The translations under genes and the position numbers were made by a program. Positions 13,801 through 19,949 of a stretch of 64,000 nucleotides of DNA are shown piece by piece. How positions within the stretch are numbered: position 1 is the stretch's first letter; every line of letters starts with the position of its first letter. Origin of the DNA: Lewinellaceae bacterium (GTDB lineage Bacteria; Bacteroidota; Bacteroidia; Chitinophagales; Saprospiraceae); the NCBI GenBank assembly GCA_016708875.1, contig JADJFA010000002.1, forward strand, positions 62,001 to 126,000. The letters run 5' to 3'. The notes beneath the pieces are model-generated. The model was not told where the DNA came from and searched no databases. It saw only the letters and a program-made list of their open reading frames with translations.

Positions 13801-15263
13801 CTGACTTCCTCCAATACACGGAAGACAACTGCACCCCTGCTGGCCAAATCAAGATTGGCATCCGCAAGTGCGGCACCGGAACTGGATTCCCGTTTGACAA
13901 CCAGGGCAATCCGATCACGGGAGTTACGTTCGACTGCACAGAACTCGGCACTCGCTGCGTGGAACTTTGGGCGATAGACGAACAGGGCAACGCCGATTAC
14001 TGCGAGACCTACCTGATCGTGCAGGACAACCTGGGAAGCTGCCCAAGTGCCGACCACATCAACGTGGCAGGAGCGCTAAAGACGGAGGTGGCAGATGGCG
14101 TGGAAGAAGCGATCGTGAGCATCAACGGTACAAGCAGCTTCACCCCACCCTATTCCTACTTCGACTTGACAGATGCAGACGGTTTGTATGCGGTGGTCAA
14201 CAGCGTTCCTTTGGACGCCACTCTTTCGATCGCCCCAGAGAAGGACGACAACCCGCTCAACGGTGTAACCACCTACGACCTGGTGCTGATCTCGAAGCAC
14301 ATCCTTGGCATTGAGCCACTGGACTCGCCGTACAAAATGATCGCGGCAGACGCTAACAAGTCTGGTTCGATCACAACGTTTGACATCGTGGAGATTCGTA
14401 AGTTGATCCTCGGTATCTACACGGACCTTCCAAACAACACCTCTTGGCGCTTTGTGGACAAGGCGTTCTCGTTCCCGAACGTGAACAACCCATTCCAGAC
14501 TGCATTCCCAGAAACAGTATCGGTGGCTGACGCGATGACGAGCCAATGGGGCAAAGACTTCGCGGGCATGAAGATTGGTGACGTAAACAATACTGCATTA
14601 GCCAACGCCACCATGCAGGCCGAAGAGCGGACTGCTGGCACGGCGATCTTCGACCTCGAAGACCGCAATGTGAAAGCAGGCGAAGTGTTTGAAGTATCGT
14701 TCAAATCTGCACAGGCCCTCAAAGGCTTCCAGTTCACCGCAACGCTCAATGGCCTGAAGGCTATGGACATCGTGAACGCAGAGAACGTATCTGAAGGCAA
14801 CTTCAACCTGGCTCCTGAGGGTGCTATGGCAGTGTCAATCGACGGTGCACAAGCGTTCACAGTGCGTTTCCGCGCTGAGAAAGCTGGCAAGTTGAGCGAA
14901 ATGCTTGGCGTATCTGGCTCGATCACCCGCGCTGAGGCATACGGTGACGCAGGCCGCTTAGGTGTGGCGTTCCGTTTCGACGGCAAAACGATTTCCGGCG
15001 TTGGTTTTGAACTTTACCAGAACCAGCCTAACCCGTTTGTGAATAAGACTTTCGTTGGTTTCTTCCTGCCTGAAGCCGCAGAGGCCACGCTTTCGATCTT
15101 TGACGAGACGGGCCGGGTGGTGTACCAGCAGAAAGGTCAGTTTGCAAAGGGCGAAAACAGTATCTCGCTTGATCGCGCACTGATTAATACTACAGGATTG
15201 CTTTTCTATAAACTGGAAACAGCAACAGACAGCGCAACAAAAAAGATGATACAGGCGAAGTAG
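4809..15263 (+). CDS. Giant T9SS-exported HYR/P-domain/dockerin-like surface protein
   Basis: A 3,484-residue protein. I chose the ATG at 4809 rather than an earlier in-frame ATG because it opens a signal peptide (MKSNSTYSLSRT, hydrophobic core, LSAQ). Visible parts: cysteine-bearing HYR-like modules from about residue 775 to 2900 (CPPNG, CPSDM, CPANV, CPPTI, CPQNI); a lamin-tail-like segment (about 1608-1704); a proprotein-convertase P-domain (about 1788-1901); two dockerin-like repeats (about 3153-3210, DANKSGSITTFDIVEIRKLI); a cohesin-like stretch; and a T9SS sorting domain (about 3398-3484, YQNQPNPFVNKT). P-domains in such proteins usually accompany proteases, but no protease domain is seen. 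From about 12.5 to 14.6 kb codons become clearly more G/C-ending than upstream. Inferred role: surface adhesin or matrix protein. Confidence 0.88.
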   Translation: MKSNSTYSLSRTIKFLPFPKGITILLVFFLFQCWTLSAQVLISPTGAGGFQNGTSFASNGWTVVNGSVTNQWFVGTAATGFTDRSAYISNNAGVNNTYTNSPDAAISVVHFYRDIVFPAGVPEFTLSFNWKADGEVSSFDAIVVSLAPTFYTPVATNISLATGVLAPPANNLGGIAAPQLWNSAGVTTANYTIKSADIGNCLSDVTLRLIFTWKNDGSLGDNPPGAIDAISLSGNPMTINHPADRCTDGADITYNATPIPGAGETGNFSSTPTSMALVNSGPGTATWDVSNAAPSPMSGYYVTYSLTDQSGCVFRIRDTVHIYKAPVAQLKDVIFDCVEPGQKIPLEQMFDENISNTRGGQWSGLPLSILPAGDSVITVPNSGGCWDVTYSMVPNPNGCTGNYSSTRKLLIVLRPDADFTINGNGGNITSCTPNTFVANIVRTSSGSNATLTLNGVPQAFGMVNLPAPAPGQSITYEFCLKETNNTPNACGPLPGIDYMNCADSICKKVVLFNDGLCGTGMAAFDSECPPGSSSVEVCTIDFSPYIKIGCSFISITIPIKIVDARIRSEKDLIFCDEEEFTVYTDAHGGLSDIPGFNVVLGTLDGASTICDIATWCLDYGLGSWCLFGWLNPLNWCEKTLAQVISDAIAAYLGSDGTGGTVVADTDGDGAFDYVARDYDTFPDANEVQSDIPNNVTVPGGSITVRHVTGWPYKTTAVCGEATGQELNLLDLLAPLFDLIPVAGPIINGVIAGLGCDIPLVFTDANDVVVDVVNASPPTFLNCPPNGYVFTEDYSCQTAANWSIPIAEDACYGGSLSYMGRTSGTDDADFLGTPLPPVAMVTTSGVYQTGGPIPGSVLSSSPGTYTVTYTAYNCNANTSTCSFPVLVTAGQPTLACPSDMVVYTEVDSCHAVVTGLSPTSGVGCATIINFEVDYPAVPGFADFSTNTPYSVANRGTHNDVSGTSFPLGTTTVTYTMLVDLNGDGDASDPGENTEECSFTVTVVDNQKPDAKCIDQEVKLDVNGDATVYATAVGGSPYMDGGSTDNCDPNPTIQIRKIGGVFASSLDYDCTEVGNNFINLQVTDAAGNQSGCIARLKVIDYLDGINITMDPPEICLDANNPSQLDFSNYLTITLANGFEINHSQVPAFLGGSQGYFGITAFSHPGTGTPGSITLDGVYTPGTGTGFVTISYILLPGNNPPPGGNHSNVGCFKVEHVIFELRQPLVMASPECECISEDERVVELGTVFGGLEPYTIQFTGGRLDVFGDGTVIDSNGQYTYDVAHGHDITDFQQYLGKLLIVYTQPVWSFTIVDARGCEIFRSGSCDNDDLTEGPMITCPPSNHTLTTEEYLCESQYTWLHPLPTDNCAVVLYDVRIENPDGTIDGPHTLNALLNRRPPAPLDDFFVSTYEFQLGLSVVTYYAEDAQGNFISCSMYITVSDDDPPHFINCPSPPVVQNAESGHCDAYVDFALPLANDNCDVPIIPTQIDNTGLSSGSRFPVGTTIMYWEAIDLSNNRDTCQIKVIVNDYWQDPILTCPANVTQNNDPWLCGAVVNNIAPTVAGPCKNNYGVTYTIYGDAALTQVKDCGVSNASGEFFEEGDSWVKYTVQNQPLLLITEVSQSGAVDRIEISNLGPADIDISCLEIKRLSVDPAANQTLGPVTLLPSLAGSILPVGGTRVFDFTFNGSGNMPACYTISYMGAIFDEVSTNGYAGCNGFTGLLNGGDVIRKCEDDTDTAADWVLAQPCYPLTLGAINPDLEVMADNGTQTSLQSIVPNVVSCVFKVTIKDVEVPFCGRLTNNTVYNGPAIPNITAANCNRSTITIPAGPCIIGDIVFNRTGTATPQNSTMTLISPKGIKYVISEIPDDSISTFFAQKAEGIWTLDIVPNPGQNPTITGWSLTINCIAPFNIPNQILANDPGECGADFTWIHPYFVDNCFDGTISVTYTSNNAACVPTGGPLLGTFVKGGYSSTQFFCVGTTLVTYTLTDASGNTATCGFSVTVNDVEKPTLVCPPTIFVNLSGGECGAFVNYAPAFAGDNCAVTDTIMTPPSGSWFDIGNHLVTIIITDAAGNTKSCTFTVSVIEYVPTDFNLICNDLSHVSMDQTCVFVLNADGALEGDNYHCYDDYIITVKNQANQIVPNSFGSADIGKTFTVTVLDPETGNSCWSLLKIEDKLVPQLTCPQNITIACSESTDISNTGNVLIADCSATTTVVDDEFADFGQCNNPRGQILRTWIVTDAWGNQSSCFQIITITTFDLNAVVFPPDLTVDCETAYLNNNATSPDVTGRPSINGFPIGVGGLCTASISFTDERFDICPGSYEILRTWKVRNTCFPVAPDNPISHVQVITVSDLNGPQFDCPAAVTVSTNPFQCCATAALPSMILSEGCSGIIDLEAKVTGFDPNNGNIITFTVPGYLSDFAGNNWWNPDTLAVFDYTQCMPLGTYSVRYKASDLCGNTSYCNFELTVADLVPPAVSCDQVTQVALTASGMAEINATTFDDGSTDNCCLANLEVRRMDSNDCEDTSFGPTVKFCCSDIGDTIMVVFRAWDCHDNYNDCMVSVLVEDKIKPTCSAPAQVAVNCENFDPSLWAYGFATADDNCCLETITHTANYSLFDTVCNRGTITRTFRSFDCANNSAQCTQRVIVTYLQDYFVKFPNDAIVTECDATGIYQEPIFFGEDCELLGVSFADEIFTVVPDACFKIERTWSIINWCTFNPNLDFIYVPNPNPNPVTNHPTNLPGPTVSECGTLAPWAPTVVRINPTDPTTTPFCSFWDANANGYRYKQIIKIIDGVKPTGTYVVPECSNQNWLTPNNDLLWNEMYWWDNGIQTHDLCEEPTDLCITGTDACSGANINIEYLLFLDLDGDGVMETVVNSVNTGIAGLGWNNVLYGNLNTPNFAGGTPREFDERLVPNNQKWGFSIQETVVGNNKTACVRWNTQQAQNTHVIPELPHGTHKIKWFITDGCGNNAEYEYTFTVRDCKPPTVVCINGLSVNIMPTAMIQLWASDFLQYTEDNCTPAGQIKIGIRKCGTGTGFPFDNQGNPITGVTFDCTELGTRCVELWAIDEQGNADYCETYLIVQDNLGSCPSADHINVAGALKTEVADGVEEAIVSINGTSSFTPPYSYFDLTDADGLYAVVNSVPLDATLSIAPEKDDNPLNGVTTYDLVLISKHILGIEPLDSPYKMIAADANKSGSITTFDIVEIRKLILGIYTDLPNNTSWRFVDKAFSFPNVNNPFQTAFPETVSVADAMTSQWGKDFAGMKIGDVNNTALANATMQAEERTAGTAIFDLEDRNVKAGEVFEVSFKSAQALKGFQFTATLNGLKAMDIVNAENVSEGNFNLAPEGAMAVSIDGAQAFTVRFRAEKAGKLSEMLGVSGSITRAEAYGDAGRLGVAFRFDGKTISGVGFELYQNQPNPFVNKTFVGFFLPEAAEATLSIFDETGRVVYQQKGQFAKGENSISLDRALINTTGLLFYKLETATDSATKKMIQAK

Positions 15264-15300
15264 GGCGCGGGGCTTGTCCCCAGTTGCCCTTCAACCAACC

Positions 15301-15341
15301 ACAGCCCCGACCCTTTTTCAAGGTGTCGGGGCTGTTTTTTT
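15301..15341 (+). terminator. Intrinsic terminator of the giant surface-protein gene
   Basis: A perfect 11-bp stem (ACAGCCCCGAC / GTCGGGGCTGT) with a 13-base loop, running into seven Ts at 15335-15341. Confidence 0.9.
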
Positions 15342-15424
15342 GCAAGCAAATCTAACCGCCGGAATATTCTAAAACTTTTACACGCCGTACATTGCCTCCT
15401 TCATTAGATTAAACTTTCCCACCC

Positions 15425-16350
15425 ATGCAAAGAAGAAATTTCATTCAAAAAAGCCTTTTAGCCAGTGCAGCTATAGCAGTCACACCAAAGGATATTTTTT
15501 CAAACGAAGTCCATAAAAATCAAAACATGGAGGCCTACAAATTCAAACTGAAATACGCGCCCCACGAGGGTATGTTCCGTCATTCCGCTGGAGAAAACAT
15601 ACTGGATCAATTGCGCTTCATGGCAGATCAAGGGTTTACCGCTTTTGAAGACAATGGAATGAGTGGTCGCGAACCTGCATTGCAAGAAAAAATGGGTGCC
15701 TTGATGTCCGATCTCGGCATTGCCATGGGCGTTTTGTGGCTCATAAAATTTATTGGTCAGAACCAAATCTCGCCAGCGGAAAAATTGATAAACGCGAAGA
15801 ATTTTTGAATGACATTCGCAATGCCGTGGAAGTAGCCAAACGCTGCAAAGCAAAATGGATGACTGTGGTTCCAGGCCATCTCGATCTCCGGATAAACAAG
15901 GACTATCAAACTGCACACGTGGTGGAATCGCTCAAACGCGCTGCCGAAATACTCGAGCCCCATGGATTAATCATGGTATTAGAGCCTCTAAATTTCCGAA
16001 ATCATCCTGGTTTGTTCTTAACCGACATATCTCAGGCATATCTGATTTGCAAGGCTGTAAATAGCCCTTCCTGCAAAATCCTGTACGACATTTACCATTC
16101 CCAAATCCAACACGGCAACCTGATTCCTAACATAGATGCAGCCTGGGATGAGACCGCCTATTTTCAGATTGGCGATAACCCTGGGCGAAATGAACCGACC
16201 ACCGGGGAAATTAATTACCAGAACATCTTTCGGCACATTTATGCCAAAGGATACACAGGAATTTTAGGCATGGAACATGGAAATTCCAAGCCTGATAAGG
16301 AGGGGGAATTGGCGGTAATAAACGCCTATAAAAAGGTAGATGGATTTTAA
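15425..16350 (+). CDS. Hydroxypyruvate isomerase-like TIM-barrel protein with Tat-type leader (one frameshift)
   Basis: About 308 residues when one T is restored in the T-run at 15732-15735. The two frames then join as MGVFVAHKIYWSEP. The family is the AP-endonuclease-2-like TIM barrel that includes hydroxypyruvate isomerases and xylose-isomerase-like proteins. Typical acidic metal-site patterns are seen (VLEPLN, ILYDIYHSQI, GILGMEHG). The N-terminus has a twin-arginine-type leader (RRNFIQKSLLASAA), common in Bacteroidota members of this family that act outside the cytoplasm. The substrate cannot be assigned. It is monocistronic, with a terminator upstream. Confidence 0.75.
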
Positions 16351-16354
16351 GGAA

Positions 16355-16774
16355 TCAGTCCTTCGCCTCCCTGCGCTTCATCTCATCGCGGATTTTAGCG
16401 GCCATTTCGTATTCCTCATTGTCGAGCGCTTCTTGCAAACGCCCTCTGAGCGCGTCAATCGGCCAGGTCTCCATGGCATTTTCGTCGAGGTGTTATGTAG
16501 CAGGCACCGCCGTAAAACCACCACCTTCTTGCTCTTCGAGGATCACTCCGGCCGCTTCGAGAATAAAATCGTAGGTAAAAATTGGTAGGTCGTGTGTGAG
16601 GGGCCGGTTGGGAACCATGCGCTCCAGGGCGACAGCAATCGCCTGGGCCTCAAAACTACCAATAACGATGGGCAGTCGCCGTTTTCCACGGCGTTCGCCA
16701 AGCACCACAGCATAATTATGCGATTGGGTCATGCTGTGCGAGAGGGCCACTATTTCAAGTTCGATGCGTCTCAT
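16355..16774 (-). pseudogene. Bifunctional nuclease (DUF151) + UVR motif, internally deleted and interrupted by TAA
   Basis: The N-terminus matches the Bacteroidota bifunctional nuclease family (MRRIELEIVALSHS ... LPIVIGSFEAQAIA). At about 16585 the chain jumps from RPLTHDL straight to PIFTYDFILEAAGV; relatives have roughly 50-60 residues between these motifs, so the middle of the DUF151 fold is missing. An in-frame TAA (16493-16495) then separates this part from a C-terminal UVR motif (LDENAMETWPIDAL ... EEYEMAAKIRDEMKRRE) that ends in TGA at 16355-16357. All pieces share one frame, so frameshift alone does not explain the lesions. The fragment is unlikely to be active. It could also be an assembly collapse. 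Confidence 0.7.
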
Positions 16775-16778
16775 ACGT

Positions 16779-16889
16779 GTAGGGCGAAATTTATTTCGCC
16801 TTATTTGTTTTCGTTGTTTCAGGAATCGCGAAATTTATTTCGCTGGGTTTGTTTTAAGTGGATAAACGGCTAAATAAATTTCGCCCTAC
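16779..16889. repeat. 111-bp MITE-like element with 18-bp terminal inverted repeats
   Basis: GTAGGGCGAAATTTATTT at 16779-16796 is exactly inverted at 16872-16889, and a third copy of the core CGAAATTTATTTCG lies at 16828-16842. There is no coding content. The right end overlaps the etfA stop codon (16886-16888). No clear target-site duplication is visible. Confidence 0.65.
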
Positions 16890-17845
16890 CCTGCTTTGAA
16901 TTTCTTAAACGCCTCATCCAGTCGTGGGACAATTTCAAACAAATCGCCCACTACGCCATAATCTGCGGCCTTAAAGAACGGGGCTTCTGCATCTTTGTTT
17001 ATGACCACGATGACTTTCGAGTTATTCACTCCGGCCAAATGCTGAATGGCGCCGCTGATTCCGATCGCAATGTACAAATTCGGGCGGATCGCAATGCCTG
17101 TTTGTCCCACGTGTTCGTGGTGAGGCCTCCAATGTGCATCCGCCACAGGACGTGAGCAAGCCGTAGTGGCTCCCAAGGTCGCAGCCAAGGATTCCACCAT
17201 GCCCCAGTTTTCAGGGCCTTTCATGCCGCGTCCTGCAGATACAACGATCTCTGCCTCCGGCAGCGGCACGGTGCCTTCCTGGGTTTTCACAGATTTTACA
17301 CGAACCCTGCCTTTGGCCGAAGCAACAGAAACTGTTTCGACTGTGACTGCACTTCCCAAATTTTCGGGTTTAACTGCGTTGCCCATAAGCGAGAGTACCT
17401 TTACCTCGCTCGATATTTCGTATTCGGCAATGGCTTTGCCTGAAAATACCGATTTTTTTACCCGAAGTGCTGCTCCACTTGTTGTTGGCAAACTGTTCAC
17501 CCCAGACACAAGTCCGGCGTTCAGTCGAACAGCCACCCGACCAGCAACCGATTTTCCAGTGGAGGTATGACTAAGGACGACGACGTTTGCATTATTGCTT
17601 TTCGCTATTTCCGAAATAGCAGAAGCGTAAGATTGGCTGTCAAACGTATCAAAAGATGCGTCAGGGATGCTGAGCACTTTTGTTGCCCCATAACGCCCCA
17701 ATTCACCCGCATCTTTCGTAGTGCCTAGCGTGAGCGCAATACAGGATGTGCCAAGCAAGTCGGCTACCTTTTTGCCATACGTAACGGCCTCGTAAGATGA
17801 TTTTTTAAACTGTCCGCGTGGGGATTCTGCAAAAACCAAAACCAT
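16886..17845 (-). CDS. etfA: Electron transfer flavoprotein subunit alpha
   Basis: 319 residues, the usual length. ETF-alpha pairs with ETF-beta and carries FAD; it takes electrons from acyl-CoA and other dehydrogenases and passes them to ETF:quinone oxidoreductase. The FAD-binding C-terminal signature is clear (VVSAGRGMKGPENW, then GQTGIAIRPNLYIAIGISGA and HLAGVNNSK). The gene lies 38 bases downstream of etfB in the same direction, so the two form an operon. The spacer carries a 16-base tandem quasi-repeat. The TAG stop falls inside the MITE-like element, which may have supplied the present C-terminal end. Confidence 0.96.
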   Translation of the reverse strand: MVLVFAESPRGQFKKSSYEAVTYGKKVADLLGTSCIALTLGTTKDAGELGRYGATKVLSIPDASFDTFDSQSYASAISEIAKSNNANVVVLSHTSTGKSVAGRVAVRLNAGLVSGVNSLPTTSGAALRVKKSVFSGKAIAEYEISSEVKVLSLMGNAVKPENLGSAVTVETVSVASAKGRVRVKSVKTQEGTVPLPEAEIVVSAGRGMKGPENWGMVESLAATLGATTACSRPVADAHWRPHHEHVGQTGIAIRPNLYIAIGISGAIQHLAGVNNSKVIVVINKDAEAPFFKAADYGVVGDLFEIVPRLDEAFKKFKAG

Positions 17846-17854
17846 GGGTATGTG

Positions 17855-17883
17855 GTGATAAAGTGATGGAGTGATAAAGTGAT
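17855..17883. repeat. 16-base tandem quasi-repeat between etfB and etfA
   Basis: GTGATAAAGTGAT occurs at 17855-17867 and 17871-17883. This is the same kind of short phrase duplication found in other spacers of this window. Confidence 0.5.
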
Positions 17884-18624
17884 CTATATAATTTTCGCTT
17901 CTTCATGTAGCAGCCGCACCAATTCGTCCATTTGGTCGGGCTGTATAAGTTTCACGCCAGCTTTCGCGGGCGGGAGACTGAATTGAACAGCTTTTGCCGA
18001 GTCCTCAAATGCAACGGCAGGCACTTCCTTGAGCGGTTTGCTGCGCGCAGTCATGATGCCGCGCATATTTGGAATCCGTTGTTCGGCCATTCCTTTAGCG
18101 GCACTCAGCACGAAAGGCAAATCTACTTCAAGCACCTCTACCCCACCCTCGATGTCGCGTTCGAGCGTCGCTGTTGAGCCGTTTAGGTCGAGTTTGGAAG
18201 CATACGAAACATACGGGAGATCGAGGTGTTCTGCTACCATTGCACCAACTTCAGAGCCGTTATGGTCAATGGTTTCTTTACCAAAGAAAATAATGTCGAA
18301 ATTTTCAGCGCGGGCATATTCGGCAATTTGTTTTGCCACAAAGCCTGCTCCATTAGGTTCGCAATCAATGCGCACAGCCTCATCAGCGCCGATGGCAAGG
18401 GCTTTCCGGATGGTGGTCTCGTTGGCTGCTGGGCCTACATTAAGCGCTACAACAGTACCTCCAAGCGCTTCGCGAAGTTCGCAAGCACGCACAAGCGCAT
18501 ACCATTCGTCGTAAGGGTTCATAATGAACTGAACACCCGCAGCGTTGAACTCCGTGCCATTGGCATTAAATGAGATTTTCGAGGTGGTGTCAGGTGTTTG
18601 GGAAATACAGACCAATAATTTCAT
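17884..18624 (-). CDS. etfB: Electron transfer flavoprotein subunit beta
   Basis: 246 residues, full length. It starts MKLLVCISQTPDTTSK and contains the ETF-beta AMP-binding region, including NVGPAANETTIRKALAIGAD and the signature LPFVLSAAKGMAEQRIPNMRGIM. It forms the heterodimer with EtfA and is the first gene of the etfBA operon. A TAnnTTTG -7 box lies 32 bases upstream. A TPR gene is transcribed divergently from the same 100-base spacer. Confidence 0.97.
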   Translation of the reverse strand: MKLLVCISQTPDTTSKISFNANGTEFNAAGVQFIMNPYDEWYALVRACELREALGGTVVALNVGPAANETTIRKALAIGADEAVRIDCEPNGAGFVAKQIAEYARAENFDIIFFGKETIDHNGSEVGAMVAEHLDLPYVSYASKLDLNGSTATLERDIEGGVEVLEVDLPFVLSAAKGMAEQRIPNMRGIMTARSKPLKEVPAVAFEDSAKAVQFSLPPAKAGVKLIQPDQMDELVRLLHEEAKII

Positions 18625-18655
18625 TGTAAAAATAGCCGCTACTTTTGTGGGCGCG

Positions 18656-18663
18656 CAAAGGTA
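18656..18663 (-). promoter_or_regulatory. -7 box (TACCTTTG) for etfBA
   Basis: The minus strand reads TACCTTTG, matching TAnnTTTG, 32 bases upstream of the etfB ATG. Confidence 0.55.
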
Positions 18664-18723
18664 GGGAGCAAGAGACTAAAGTTAGAGATTCCTCCATCTT
18701 TGTGTCAGTTAATTTTCAAAGCA

Positions 18724-19047
18724 ATGGCAATAACTCGCTTACAATACCTCAATAAACTCCTCGAAGCAACTCCAAAGGATTCCTTCGTACTTTTTGCCCT
18801 CGCCAAAGAACATGAAAGTGCGGGTGACGATATGCAATCCCTTTCGTTTTACCTTCGTTTGAAGGGAAACGATCCCGCTTACATTGGTATGTATTACCAT
18901 CTTGGCAAACTTTATGAGCGCCTAGAGGATTTTCAAAACGCCATTTTAACTTACAAACAAGGCATCGAAATCAGCCGCAATGCACGCGACCTCCATGCAA
19001 TGAGTGAGCTACAGAGCGCACTTTTAAATTTAGAAGACCCGGAATGA
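18724..19047 (+). CDS. Small TPR-repeat protein
   Basis: 107 residues from the ATG at 18724 (MAITRLQYLNKLLEATPKDS). Two or three tetratricopeptide helices are visible (FALAKEHESAGDDMQSLSFY, YHLGKLYERLEDFQNAILTY), so it is a small all-helical scaffold-like protein with no signal peptide. The stop overlaps the next start (ATGA at 19044), so it is probably translationally coupled to the following lipoprotein gene. No specific function can be given. Confidence 0.75.
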   Translation: MAITRLQYLNKLLEATPKDSFVLFALAKEHESAGDDMQSLSFYLRLKGNDPAYIGMYYHLGKLYERLEDFQNAILTYKQGIEISRNARDLHAMSELQSALLNLEDPE

Positions 19048-19936
19048 AGAATAAAGTATCAAGTAACAAGAATCAAGGGGCAAGTGTCAAGTTTCAAGTT
19101 TTAAGTTTTAAGAGGCAAGTGTCATGTGCCAAGTTTCAACTTGCAACTTGCAACTTGACACTTTTTGCTCTTTTCGTCGCAGCCCTGATGCTTCTTTCTG
19201 CCAAAGAAACAGGTTGTCGAAGAAGCCCAAATTTCGCCGAACCCCGTCCTGCCACTGAAGGGCGCAGCCAGGAATTTTTGAAGAAAAAACTCCGAAACAA
19301 TGAGCATCCCAATCTGAATTTTGTGACTGCTCAGGCTAAGGTCTTTATGGAAGGCGACGGACAGTCGATGGGTGCAACTGCGAATATTATCTGGGTACGG
19401 GACAGTGTTATATGGTTGAATATCAAGAAATTCGGCCTTGAGGCAGCTAGAATTTTGGTAACGCGTGACTCGGTTTTTGTGCTCAACCGATTGGAGAAAA
19501 CCTATTCTGCACGGGCACTCGAATCTTTGCAACGGCAGTACAGTCTGCCAGCTGGTTTCGATCTGGTGCAGAGCCTGCTATTGGCCTCGCCCTGGTTTTT
19601 TCTGACATAAAACTGGATGCTGACATCAAGGACGGGTTGCATCGGCTTTCAGGGACTAATGGCCGTTTTGCTGCCGATTATCGAATGGAGGAGCCGGCTT
19701 TTTGGCTTCGACAAGAACTCTTTTTGCAGCCGCGAGACGCACGGAATTTGTCGGTTCAGTTTGAAAATTACAAAAAAACCGAGTTGGCAGGGTGGTTTCC
19801 CTATCTTCGCACCATAGAGGCATACAGTCCTGAGTCTGGCGACCTTCGCCTTTCTATCGAGCTCAACGATGTCGAATTCAATGTTCCCAAAAGTTTTCGC
19901 TTTGAGATTCCAAAACATTATAAACCTGCGGAGTAG
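19044..19936 (+). CDS. DUF4292-like lipoprotein (one frameshift)
   Basis: About 297 residues when one T is restored in the T6 run at 19594-19599: the frame then runs PWFFSDIKLDADIKDGLH. The N-terminus has a hydrophobic segment ending in a cysteine (LLSAKETGC) that could be a lipobox. Sequence such as AQAKVFMEGDGQSMGATANI and DSVIWLNIKKFGLEAAR fits the DUF4292 family, beta-rich periplasmic or outer-membrane lipoproteins of Bacteroidota. It overlaps the TPR gene by four bases and precedes the EnvC-like gene by 13. That neighbourhood suggests an envelope role (inference). Residues ~15-38 are encoded by a quasi-repeat hairpin. Confidence 0.7.
19084..19161. repeat. Self-complementary CAAGT quasi-repeat inside a leader-peptide region
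   Basis: GTGTCAAGTTTCAAGTT (19084-19100) is complementary to AACTTGCAACTTGACAC (19145-19161) at 16 of 17 positions. Between them lie further AAGTTTTAAG and CAAGTGTC units. Five Ts follow. The segment is translated in the lipoprotein frame. Confidence 0.6.
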
Positions 19937-19949
19937 ACCAAATTCCACC

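Noticed and set aside
12729..14057. A 442-codon minus-strand open frame inside the giant HYR gene
   Set aside because: It is wholly antisense to well-supported coding sequence in the G/C-rich third of the gene. Its composition is Arg/Val/His-rich with no family motif, as expected of a shadow frame.
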